In this document: one piece after another, positions 1 through 6,006 of the stretch | How positions within the stretch are numbered: the stretch's first letter is position 1 | How the letters are laid out: each line of letters starts with the position of its first letter | Origin: DATFKA01 sp042095835 | Lineage (GTDB): Bacteria > Bacteroidota > Bacteroidia > Chitinophagales > Saprospiraceae | Assembly (NCBI GenBank): GCA_042095835.1 | Contig: JBELML010000142.1 | Coordinates: 1 to 16,642, forward strand | Direction: 5' to 3' | Length of the DNA: 16,642 nt | The notes under the pieces: model-generated | The model's database searches: none | What the model was told of the DNA's origin: nothing | Seen by the model: the letters and a program-made list of their open reading frames with translations, nothing else | Program-made: the position numbers and the translations under genes

Positions 1-33
1 GCTAAAGTAAATCCAGACAATAAAGAACAATAA
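1..33 (+). CDS. Possible 3' end of an upstream gene (partial)
   Basis: The first ten codons read A-K-V-N-P-D-N-K-E-Q and end with TAA at 31-33. A strong hairpin follows four bases later, as expected behind a gene entering from the left edge. Ten residues do not allow a family assignment. The only support is the open frame plus the terminator directly behind it, so chance is a real alternative. Confidence 0.3.
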   Translation, partial: AKVNPDNKEQ

Positions 34-36
34 CTT

Positions 37-75
37 ATTTATTTTACAGTGTACTTAGTACACTGTAAAATAAAT
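37..75. terminator. Perfect 18-bp hairpin, probable bidirectional terminator
   Basis: Bases 37-54 pair perfectly with 58-75 around a TTA loop. The AT-rich foot gives a U-rich end in either direction. It sits between the presumed end of a left-hand gene (31-33) and the 3' side of the leftward AraC gene. Part of it is repeated at 202-218. Confidence 0.6.
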
Positions 76-234
76 TCCTTAGCGTTTTGAAGCCATCTTT
101 TGACCAATATCTTCGTTGTGTACTCGTCCCGATATAAATCGGGACTGCGCCACGCCTTGATCTTTGCCAAAATCTTGACTCCAAAACATCAACTAACTTA
201 ATTTACAGTGTACTTAGTTTCTTAGTGGTAAATT
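43..234. repeat. Direct repeat pair with hairpins in the left intergenic space
   Basis: TTTACAGTGTACTTAGT (17 bp) occurs exactly at 43-59 and 202-218. The second copy lies in a weaker inverted repeat, AATTTAC at 200-206 against GTAAATT at 228-234. Between the copies, GTCCCGAT (126-133) pairs perfectly with ATCGGGAC (138-145) around ATAA. No gene is evident from 34 to 304. The layout suggests a duplicated, partly decayed intergenic repeat. Confidence 0.5.
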
Positions 235-304
235 GCTATCTTAGGTGAGAACTGCGGCTAGTTTTAGGTTTTTACTTTTAGTACTCCTTGATCATAGGGT
301 AGGT

Positions 305-1216
305 CTAATTCATCTTGTATTTTTCTCTATACTCGGTGGGGCTTATGCCTTCTTTCTTTTTGAATAACCTTGAAAAATATTGCGGGTATTCAAAGCCCAA
401 ATCGTAGGCTACTTCGGCGATACTTTTATTGGGTTTCAATAAAATATGCTTGGCTTCGCCAATCAAGTATAACTGCAAGTGTTCGGTAGTCGTTTTCCCA
501 GTTTCTTTTTTTAGTGTATCACTAAGATAGCGCTGCGAAACCAACATCTTAGCGGCCAGTAGTTCTATCGATGGAATCCCATTTTCTTGGAGTTGGCCTG
601 ATTCAAAATAGCCGTCTAATTGTTGGGTGAATTGCGCTAACAAATCATTAGACAGTTCTTTTCTATTTAAAAACTGTCTTTCATAGAAGCGGTTGGCGTA
701 TTTGAGGAGCGTGCTCAACTGAGAAATAATGATGTCTTTGCTAAACTCATCCTGATTGTTGTGGTACTCTACTTCAATATTCTCCACAATAGATTCTATC
801 AGTTTTTCTTCTTTTGGAGAGAGGTGTAGGGCCTCATTGGCTGAATAGGAAAAAAAGCCATATTTCTTAATTTGCTGTGCTAGTTCCGTTCCTTCAAGGA
901 AATTTTCATGAAAATTAATCGAAAACCCTTTTTGCTTAAAAACGGCGCTGCTATCCCATTGCATAACTTGTCTTGGGGCAATAAAAATCAATGCTCCATT
1001 GGTAAAATCATATTTTGTACGTCCATAGTTTAAATTTCCTTCGACGATCTTCTTTAAGCTAATGGAAAAGCAATCATTAGTTATTGGAGGAGAACACTGT
1101 TTTGGACAAGGGAGAAAGTTATCTCCTTTTGCAGACAAGACACTCAACATCGGATGCTCTGGTCGAGGTAATCCGAGGTAATCAAAATAAGCAGAAAGTG
1201 TTTTGAAATGATTCAT
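305..1216 (-). CDS. AraC family transcriptional regulator
   Basis: A 303-residue cytoplasmic DNA-binding regulator. The C-terminal ~90 residues hold the two helix-turn-helix motifs of the AraC/XylS family. The first is around 217-240 (IELLAAKMLVSQRYLSDTLK). The second is around 264-299, with the family signature IAEVAYDLGFEYPQYFSRLF followed by the GISPTEYR end. The N-terminal ~200 residues look like a cupin-type sensor half (FIAPRQVMQWD) with no ligand evident. The length is normal for the family. It lies downstream of, and in the same direction as, an SDR gene (1511-2464), so the SDR is a plausible target; this pairing is inference. The 294-bp gap between them holds an inverted-repeat-bounded segment. 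Confidence 0.92.
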   Translation of the reverse strand: MNHFKTLSAYFDYLGLPRPEHPMLSVLSAKGDNFLPCPKQCSPPITNDCFSISLKKIVEGNLNYGRTKYDFTNGALIFIAPRQVMQWDSSAVFKQKGFSINFHENFLEGTELAQQIKKYGFFSYSANEALHLSPKEEKLIESIVENIEVEYHNNQDEFSKDIIISQLSTLLKYANRFYERQFLNRKELSNDLLAQFTQQLDGYFESGQLQENGIPSIELLAAKMLVSQRYLSDTLKKETGKTTTEHLQLYLIGEAKHILLKPNKSIAEVAYDLGFEYPQYFSRLFKKKEGISPTEYREKYKMN

Positions 1217-1230
1217 CTTTTAGTATAGGT

Positions 1231-1485
1231 CTAGGGCAAACGCACCAAAAAATTACCCTGCAATTTTTTATAATTCTTACTGAAACTCCAATTCAAAACC
1301 GCTCTAGCGTCTTCATTTTTGTCATTCGATACAAAAACGAAGCAAAAAAATCTTGCCTAGCCAAACTCGCTCCGCTCAGACAATGCCTAGGCGGCCTCCC
1401 GCACTTCACTTATGACCTTTTTTGCACTTAATCTTGAGTAATTAGCATTTCTTTTTCAGTTTTTATTTTAATGTGTTTGCCCTAG
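1231..1485. mobile_element. MITE-like segment bounded by inverted repeats
   Basis: CTAGGGCAAAC at 1231-1241 is matched in inverted orientation by GTTTGCCCTAG ending at 1485. After one mismatch the match continues for two more bases. The 255-bp interior has no credible gene, but contains other short inverted stretches, for example two CCTAG-containing words about 35 bp apart. It fills nearly all the space between the AraC and SDR genes, so the AraC promoter must lie in or next to it. No clear target duplication is visible. It could also be a decayed insertion sequence end pair. Confidence 0.4.
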
Positions 1486-1510
1486 AATATATCTGAGAGC
1501 ATGCTTAAAT

Positions 1511-2464
1511 TTAAAAATTCCATTTGAATCCAGTTGCCTTTTCTGATACCTCCCAAAGTTTTTCTGCTACAGCCTTATCCTTAGCGTGTGGCTCTAATTG
1601 GTGTCCGCCCACGGGGCCTGTCCAATTATTTTTTCCTGTAGGGCCATAAAAACCACTTTGGTCAAGTTTGGGTTCTGTAGCACACATTAATTGCGGATAA
1701 GCCCCTTTTTCGGCAGATTGTACCATTGGTGTCCACTTCATGATTTGCCAAATGAAGCGCATCATTAAACTACCGCTGGTTTTAATTAAGGACGTTTTGG
1801 AAGCACCTGGATGACAAGCATAGACTTTTACATCTGTTTTATGGGCTTCTTTTAAGCGATCTTGAAGTTCGTAAACACACATGGTCTGTGCTAATTTACT
1901 TTGGCTATATACACTATTGGGATTGTAGTTTTTATCCCAATTCATATCGTCAAACTGTATAGTTTTAATCCCCATGTTATATCCCATACTACCCACCACT
2001 ACTATTCGGCCTTTGGATTCTTCAATGCGTGGGTAAAGGAGTCCTTGTAGTAAGAAATTGCTATAGTGGTTCACAGCAAGCTGGCTTTCAAAGCCATCAA
2101 CCGTAAGGGTTTGTTTGGGGACTTGAGCAATGGCAGCGTTGCAGATAAGGGCATTGATTTGAGGAACTTGTTTGAGCACCTCTTCTGCTGCTTTTCTTAC
2201 AGACGCTTGTTCTGCTAAATCCATCTGTATGGATAAAACATCTACCTGATGACCAAGTTCTTGTTTTAAGGTAGCGACGGTGTTCGCAGCTTTTTTGGGG
2301 TTTCGATTAAGCATTACCACTTTTGCTCCTTTCGATAGCAATATTTTCGCCGCTTCAAACCCTGTACCGCTGGTGGTACCCGTTATGACGTATGTTTGGC
2401 CATTCAAATCACCAATTCTCTCAGGTGTCCAGCCTTGTTTTCCAAAATTGTTCTTATCCATCAT
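1511..2464 (-). CDS. Short-chain dehydrogenase/reductase, protochlorophyllide-reductase/RDH-like
   Basis: A 317-residue NAD(P)-dependent oxidoreductase of the classical SDR fold. The cofactor motif TGTTSGTG is at residues 29-36. CNAA at 108-111 stands in for the usual NNAG. The catalytic Ser is S159 in VVVGS, and the YxxxK motif is Y186-SQS-K190. The N-terminal WTPERIGDLNG lead and the length above 300 residues resemble the light-dependent protochlorophyllide reductase and retinol-dehydrogenase-like SDR branch. The substrate cannot be read from the sequence. The start is ATG at 2464, followed by a second in-frame ATG. The AraC gene lies 294 bp downstream on the same strand. The upstream gap holds a foldback element. 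Confidence 0.9.
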   Translation of the reverse strand: MMDKNNFGKQGWTPERIGDLNGQTYVITGTTSGTGFEAAKILLSKGAKVVMLNRNPKKAANTVATLKQELGHQVDVLSIQMDLAEQASVRKAAEEVLKQVPQINALICNAAIAQVPKQTLTVDGFESQLAVNHYSNFLLQGLLYPRIEESKGRIVVVGSMGYNMGIKTIQFDDMNWDKNYNPNSVYSQSKLAQTMCVYELQDRLKEAHKTDVKVYACHPGASKTSLIKTSGSLMMRFIWQIMKWTPMVQSAEKGAYPQLMCATEPKLDQSGFYGPTGKNNWTGPVGGHQLEPHAKDKAVAEKLWEVSEKATGFKWNF

Positions 2465-2580
2465 TAAGTGTTTTAGTCCTTGAAAAGAATACCATAAAGG
2501 TAGGCGTATTCGTATTTCAATCTCTTATACTACATTTCGATTCTTGTATACTTTTTGGTTTTTCTTTACCTCAGTACTGT

Positions 2581-2743
2581 AGAGTTTATGTAAATCAATT
2601 TCGTATGAGCCTAAAAAATCTTTTTGCACAGCTCTGCGGCACATGCTCGCCATAATAGCTATGGCTATTAGGCTCCGCCTGTTTCTTGATCTGTTCAAAA
2701 ATCTTAATTGATTCTCTATACAAAACTAACTTACATAAACTCT
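2581..2743. mobile_element. 163-bp foldback MITE-like element
   Basis: AGAGTTTATGTAA at 2581-2593 is repeated perfectly in inverted orientation at 2731-2743. Similarity continues inward for about 15 more bases with a few mismatches. The interior is also self-complementary: TTTTTGCACAG near the left matches an inverted TTTTTGAACAG near the right, and the centre reads TAATAGC-TATG-GCTATTA. The whole segment can fold into one long imperfect hairpin. TGT flanks both ends (2578-2580 and 2744-2746), a possible 3-bp target duplication. No coding potential is apparent. Confidence 0.55.
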
Positions 2744-2780
2744 TGTGTAAAGCAAGACTATTTAATCGATGGACTGGTCC

Positions 2781-3134
2781 TTAGCTCGACTTTGCTATAA
2801 TGGAGTTTCCCCAATTATTCATCTCATTCAGAATTGGAAGTAGTTCTTTACCAAACTTTGTCAGTACATATTCCACTCTGAGCGGCACTTCATTATATAC
2901 TTTCTTTTGTATTATCTTATCTGATTCGAGTTCACTAATAGTTGACGCGAGCATTTTGTCACTTATATGTGGCAGCACTTCCTTAATGAGTTTAAATCGA
3001 TTGTTGCCTTCATTGATTTTCCAGATCACGGCAGGTTTCCAACGTTTACCGATAAACCTTAGTGTTGCCATAAAAGGACATTCATATTCCAGAAATTTTT
3101 CGTTCTGAAAGTTAGAGGATGTTTTTTTTCTCAT
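2781..3134 (-). CDS. HxlR family winged-helix regulator
   Basis: A 117-residue MarR-like winged-helix regulator of the HxlR type. The core runs from ECPFMATLRFIGKRWKPAVI through HISDKMLASTISELESDKII to the wing and the VEYVLTKFGKELLPIL end. The start is placed at the ATG at 3134, giving MRKKTSS and the usual ~115 residues. A longer in-frame reading from 3251 would run through the divergent gene's start and adds low-complexity residues. Cys19 in the ECP motif sits where redox-sensing relatives (YodB, HypR, QorR) carry their sensor Cys. The gene diverges from a Rossmann-fold reductase gene across an 82-bp gap containing a perfect 13-bp palindrome, so control of that gene and itself is likely. 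Confidence 0.88.
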   Translation of the reverse strand: MRKKTSSNFQNEKFLEYECPFMATLRFIGKRWKPAVIWKINEGNNRFKLIKEVLPHISDKMLASTISELESDKIIQKKVYNEVPLRVEYVLTKFGKELLPILNEMNNWGNSIIAKSS

Positions 3135-3146
3135 ACTTACTAAATT

Positions 3147-3159
3147 GTTAGTAACTAAC
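3147..3159. promoter_or_regulatory. Probable HxlR operator (perfect palindrome)
   Basis: GTTAGT-A-ACTAAC is a perfect inverted repeat around one central base. It lies 13 bp upstream of the HxlR start and just before the predicted -33 box of the divergent reductase gene. That position suits joint repression or activation. Assignment to HxlR is by position only. Confidence 0.5.
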
Positions 3160-3161
3160 CA

Positions 3162-3193
3162 TTTGGTTATTCCTTTGCAAGATAACAACTTTG
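3162..3193 (+). promoter_or_regulatory. Bacteroidota-type promoter for the reductase gene
   Basis: TTTG at 3162-3165 and CAACTTTG at 3186-3193 are separated by 20 bp. They match the Bacteroidota -33 TTTG / -7 TAnnTTTG pattern with one mismatch in the -7 box. Transcription would start near 3199, about 18 bases before the ATG at 3217. Confidence 0.4.
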
Positions 3194-3216
3194 CTCTATC
3201 CTTTAAATAAAAAAAT

Positions 3217-3825
3217 ATGGGTATGAAAATCAGTTTTGTAGGTGCTGGCAATGTTGCATCAAGTCTAGGTGATTTATTGGCAAATGCCGGGCACCAAGTT
3301 AAATATAGTACGCCTCATCCAAAAGAAGCACAAGTATCAATAGCAGATGCCTGTAGTTTTGGTGAGGTGGTTTGTTTTGCCATTCCATATGCTGCCATGG
3401 AAAAGGTATTAAAAGAAAATGAAAGCCTTCTTGCAGATAAAATTGTGGTTGATATCACCAATGCTATCAAACTCGAAGATTGGTCTCCTTTATTTTTGGG
3501 TGAAGATAGCGGAGGGGAGCAGACTGCGCGGTTATTACCAAAAAGTAAAGTAGTGAAAGCATTTAACACCATTTTTGCTGATGTAATGAAAACAGATAAA
3601 CAGCTTTTTCAAGAGCAAAAACTAACTGCTTTTATTGCATCAGATAGTGAGGATGCTGCGGCTACTATCAAGAAATTAGCAGATGAGATTGGCTTCAGTG
3701 GTTTGGTAGTGGGAGGCATTATAAATGCTCGTCATTTAGAAGCTATTGCTCATTTGAATATTGCTATTGCTTTAGGTGGTGGCGGTACTGATGCCGGATT
3801 TACTTATTTTCAAAGAAAGGGATAA
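3217..3825 (+). CDS. NADPH-dependent F420-reductase-like NAD(P)-binding protein
   Basis: A 202-residue Rossmann-fold protein of the F420_oxidored type. The dinucleotide-binding stretch KISFVGAGNVASSLGDLLA lies at the N-terminus. It is followed by the family pattern of a hydrophobic strand (VVCFAIPYAAMEKVL), DITNA and KAFNTIFADVM. Related bacterial proteins are NADPH oxidoreductases, and most do not use F420; the true substrate is unknown. The ATG at 3217 is used, but a second in-frame ATG at 3223 sits closer to the Rossmann strand and is equally possible. It diverges from the HxlR gene and is followed with no gap by an exported NTF2-like protein, the stop codon touching the next ATG. Confidence 0.85.
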   Translation: MGMKISFVGAGNVASSLGDLLANAGHQVKYSTPHPKEAQVSIADACSFGEVVCFAIPYAAMEKVLKENESLLADKIVVDITNAIKLEDWSPLFLGEDSGGEQTARLLPKSKVVKAFNTIFADVMKTDKQLFQEQKLTAFIASDSEDAAATIKKLADEIGFSGLVVGGIINARHLEAIAHLNIAIALGGGGTDAGFTYFQRKG

Positions 3826-4233
3826 ATGAAATATTACCTATTAATCACCTTCTTTTTTATCCTAAATCATTTATTGATGGCACAACAACCAACAATGCAG
3901 GTTTGGACGGATGCATGGCATGAAGGCCATGCCGATCGTTTCAAAAACATTTATACGAAAAGCGCATTAATTTTTCCACCTAATAAACCAAGTGTACAAG
4001 GCAACGAAAACATCCTCGAATTTATGAGTGGTGGCCTAGGTAAAGTTGATGTATTTTTCGAGCCTGATAGCTTAATCACCAGCGAGCATTTGGCTTTTGA
4101 ATATGGTGTTTTCAAGGACATTGAACTATCGGGCGATAAAATTTTAGGCCAGGGTAAATATTCAATAACCTGGGTTTTCGAAAACGATACTTGGAAAATC
4201 CAATGTCATACCTGGTCAATGCCCGAAAAATAG
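3826..4233 (+). CDS. Exported SnoaL/DUF4440-like NTF2-fold protein
   Basis: A 135-residue protein with a clear signal peptide (MKYYLLITFFFILNHLLMAQ, cleavage near residue 19-20). The remainder fits a small cone-shaped NTF2/SnoaL fold: a helix with WTDAWHEGHADRF, a YTKSALIFPPNKP strand, a GNENILEFM helix, then paired strands ending WVFENDTWKIQCHTWS. Members bind small molecules or act as lyases or isomerases; no activity can be assigned here. Its ATG directly follows the stop of the reductase gene, so the two are surely co-transcribed and probably translationally coupled. A strong terminator lies 41 bp behind it. Confidence 0.8.
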   Translation: MKYYLLITFFFILNHLLMAQQPTMQVWTDAWHEGHADRFKNIYTKSALIFPPNKPSVQGNENILEFMSGGLGKVDVFFEPDSLITSEHLAFEYGVFKDIELSGDKILGQGKYSITWVFENDTWKIQCHTWSMPEK

Positions 4234-4274
4234 TTTTCTTTTAAGAGGGCTTTTATTCTTTTATAAGTATTAAT

Positions 4275-4331
4275 AAAATCAATGTTGAATTTCAATGTGC
4301 TAACAGTTGAAATCCGACATTGATTTTTTTT
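4275..4331. terminator. Bidirectional terminator between convergent genes
   Basis: AAAATCAATGT (4275-4285) pairs with ACATTGATTTT (4317-4327). After a 3-nt internal loop, ATTTCAA pairs with TTGAAAT. Eight T residues at 4324-4331 follow on the + strand, and the opposite strand is also U-rich. It separates the NTF2-like gene from the convergent SDR gene. Confidence 0.75.
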
Positions 4332-4353
4332 GCGAATTGCTTTCAAGCTTTTT

Positions 4354-5220
4354 TTAAGTATAAGACAAATCAATAATAAAATGAGTTAGTTCACTAAGCT
4401 TCTGCTCAAAACTTTTTATAATCCTATTTTGATTCTCCTCGTTAGACGTTACACTCGATTGCTTAACAGATTTACCCTTAGAAGAAATGAGTACTTCGTT
4501 TTCCGCGATTTTATTTTCTCCCTTTAAAATTACGAATGGAATGTTGGCATAATTTTCAGGTTTAGTCTCCATAAATGGACGTAATATTGCAAATATTGGG
4601 CTTAGCAATTTCATAAAGAAAGGAAGTTCGCCATTTCTCCTAATATTTGTATCAACCATTCCAGGGTTTAGAATATTAACTTTTACTCGATTTTTTAATT
4701 GTCGCTGCAAGAAAAGTCCATATACGTCATTAGCGATTTGACCGACCATATGTGCTTTAGCAGAACTTACGCCTTCTTTAATAGGAAAGTCATGCATAAA
4801 GCTTTTTTGCCCAAAAGGAACTCCAGCTAAGGCGATGTGCATGATTCTAGAAGGCTTAAAACCGTGTTTGTCTAATAATAAATGGTTGATCAAAACGCGT
4901 GCATAAATATTGATCGCAACGGATTTTTCCAAGCCTTCCTTGGTGTTCACTCTTTTGTCCAGTAATACATCGGCTGTGTGCACAAAGAAATCGATGGTGG
5001 CATGATTCTTTGCAATGGTATCTGCCAACTGAACTACATTCTTCATTTCTGAAATATCCGTAGGATAGAAGTGCCAATTGGGGTATTGCTCTAACAGTCG
5101 TTTCCCTTTTTCTTTACTTCGTCCTACAATAATTACAGAATTATCATTTCCTACCTTGATCGCAATCTCCTTTCCGATACCGTCTGTACCGCCGATGATT
5201 AATAGTATTTTATTTTTCAT
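4354..5220 (-). CDS. Atypical SDR family protein lacking catalytic Tyr and Ser
   Basis: A 288-residue Rossmann-fold protein of the SDR type. The cofactor loop GGTDGIGK at residues 10-17 is intact. The usual NNAG is replaced by VHTAD (80-84). The catalytic Ser position reads HIALAG (A130/L131). The YxxxK motif reads V151-SSA-K155, keeping only the Lys. LNPGMVDTN near 184-192 matches the PG motif of SDRs. It can probably bind NAD(P) but may not carry out normal SDR chemistry; a sensor role or altered chemistry is possible. It lies 41 bp downstream of the TetR gene on the same strand, with a copy of the TetR operator in that gap. The ATG at 5220 gives a normal N-terminus. Confidence 0.82.
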   Translation of the reverse strand: MKNKILLIIGGTDGIGKEIAIKVGNDNSVIIVGRSKEKGKRLLEQYPNWHFYPTDISEMKNVVQLADTIAKNHATIDFFVHTADVLLDKRVNTKEGLEKSVAINIYARVLINHLLLDKHGFKPSRIMHIALAGVPFGQKSFMHDFPIKEGVSSAKAHMVGQIANDVYGLFLQRQLKNRVKVNILNPGMVDTNIRRNGELPFFMKLLSPIFAILRPFMETKPENYANIPFVILKGENKIAENEVLISSKGKSVKQSSVTSNEENQNRIIKSFEQKLSELTHFIIDLSYT

Positions 5221-5231
5221 AATAAATATTT

Positions 5232-5246
5232 TATAACACTGTTATT
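5232..5246. promoter_or_regulatory. Operator copy 1, before the SDR gene
   Basis: TATAACACTGTTATT contains the perfect 13-bp palindrome ATAACA-C-TGTTAT. The same 15-bp pattern, differing only in the central base, lies at the TetR promoter. It starts 12 bp upstream of the SDR ATG, inside the gap behind the TetR gene. This suggests a second TetR-controlled promoter for the SDR. Confidence 0.7.
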
Positions 5247-5261
5247 TGAATCAGAAAAAAA

Positions 5262-5816
5262 TTAATTCTTTATGCCCTTGACAAAATTTTTCATAATGGC
5301 TCTTAATAAGATAATGGCTTGTTCTTCTTCGGTTTTATCGGCATTGGTGATAGCAATAAACCCATGGGCCAAAGCCCACCAATTGAAAAACAGGACTTTA
5401 TTGACAGAATAACCTACTACTTCTGATAGCAACTCACTCACGGCTTTGCCCGCAATCCTCAGTACCTCTCCGTTTGGGAAAGGGCAGGGCGATCCATTCA
5501 TCTGAAACATCAAGTCATAATATACTTTATGCTGCTTGGAGAATTGAAAGTGCTTCACGGTCAATTCAATCAGTTTCTGATCGCTGGAATCTTGCGTTTC
5601 AATACTCTTTAGGTATTCATTTTTAAGCATTTGGAAACCTCTCTTTTGAATCATTTTAAGTAAGCCCTCCTTATTTCCAAATTCAGAATAGATTTTTATG
5701 GTAGAATAACTTATCATTTTAGAAATATCTCTTACAGAGGTCTTTTCCCAACCTTTCTCTTTGGCTATGGCTACTGCGGCATCGAGGATTTCATTTTTGC
5801 TAATTTGTTTATTCAC
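5262..5816 (-). CDS. TetR family transcriptional repressor
   Basis: A 184-residue TetR/AcrR regulator. The N-terminal helix-turn-helix spans about residues 9-55 (ILDAAVAIAKEKGWEKTSVR, then DISKMISYSTIKIYSEFGNK). An all-helical ligand and dimer domain follows. The start is a GTG at 5816; the next in-frame Met is beyond the first DNA-binding helices and would destroy the domain. The predicted promoter box ends only a few bases upstream of the GTG, so the mRNA may be leaderless. An operator palindrome overlaps the promoter and an identical one precedes the downstream SDR gene. Autoregulation and control of the SDR follow from this. The inducer is unknown. Confidence 0.9.
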   Translation of the reverse strand: MNKQISKNEILDAAVAIAKEKGWEKTSVRDISKMISYSTIKIYSEFGNKEGLLKMIQKRGFQMLKNEYLKSIETQDSSDQKLIELTVKHFQFSKQHKVYYDLMFQMNGSPCPFPNGEVLRIAGKAVSELLSEVVGYSVNKVLFFNWWALAHGFIAITNADKTEEEQAIILLRAIMKNFVKGIKN

Positions 5817-5820
5817 CCTA

Positions 5821-5851
5821 CAAATATAACAGTGTTATTTTAAAAAGTAAA
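5821..5851 (-). promoter_or_regulatory. TetR promoter with overlapping operator copy 2
   Basis: On the - strand TATATTTG (5828-5821) matches the Bacteroidota -7 box exactly. TTTA (5851-5848) lies 19 bp upstream as an imperfect -33 box. Between and overlapping them is ATAACA-G-TGTTAT at 5826-5838, the partner of the site at 5232-5246. Binding there would block RNA polymerase. The start point would fall at or within a few bases of the GTG codon. Confidence 0.65.
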
Positions 5852-5910
5852 GATATTGGTTTTATTTTTTTGGAACAACAAGGAGGTAATTGGAGGTTGG
5901 CCTGCCCTTT

Positions 5911-6006
5911 GGTACGCTATCTATGCATGAAATATAGCGTACCTAGCGGCACGCTTAGCTTTTCGCCTTATAACTGTTTACGCATATGATGTGCCTAACG
6001 GCACAT
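5911..6006. repeat. Cluster of three hairpins, two mutually exclusive
   Basis: GGTACGCTAT (5911-5920) pairs perfectly with ATAGCGTACC (5934-5943). The latter can instead pair, with one mismatch, with GGCACGCT (5948-5955) around a TAGC loop. A third hairpin, ATGTGCC-TAAC-GGCACAT, lies at 5989-6006 and shares the loop-and-stem style. The cluster lies downstream of the nucleoside-deoxyribosyltransferase-like gene and upstream of TetR. It resembles an intergenic REP-like family. Nothing coding is seen in 5852-6086. Confidence 0.5.

Noticed and set aside
2280..2655. Small + strand reading frames over and behind the SDR gene
   Set aside because: They are antisense shadows of the SDR codons and run into the foldback element, with no protein-like pattern.
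3135..3251. N-terminal extension of the first HxlR regulator to 3251
   Set aside because: It overlaps the start of the divergent reductase gene and the operator, and adds residues unlike the family. The ATG at 3134 gives a normal length.
5991..6001. Integron core-like GCCTAAC in the hairpin at 5989-6006
   Set aside because: It is only the stem and loop of a short hairpin; no second core or L boxes at suitable distance.
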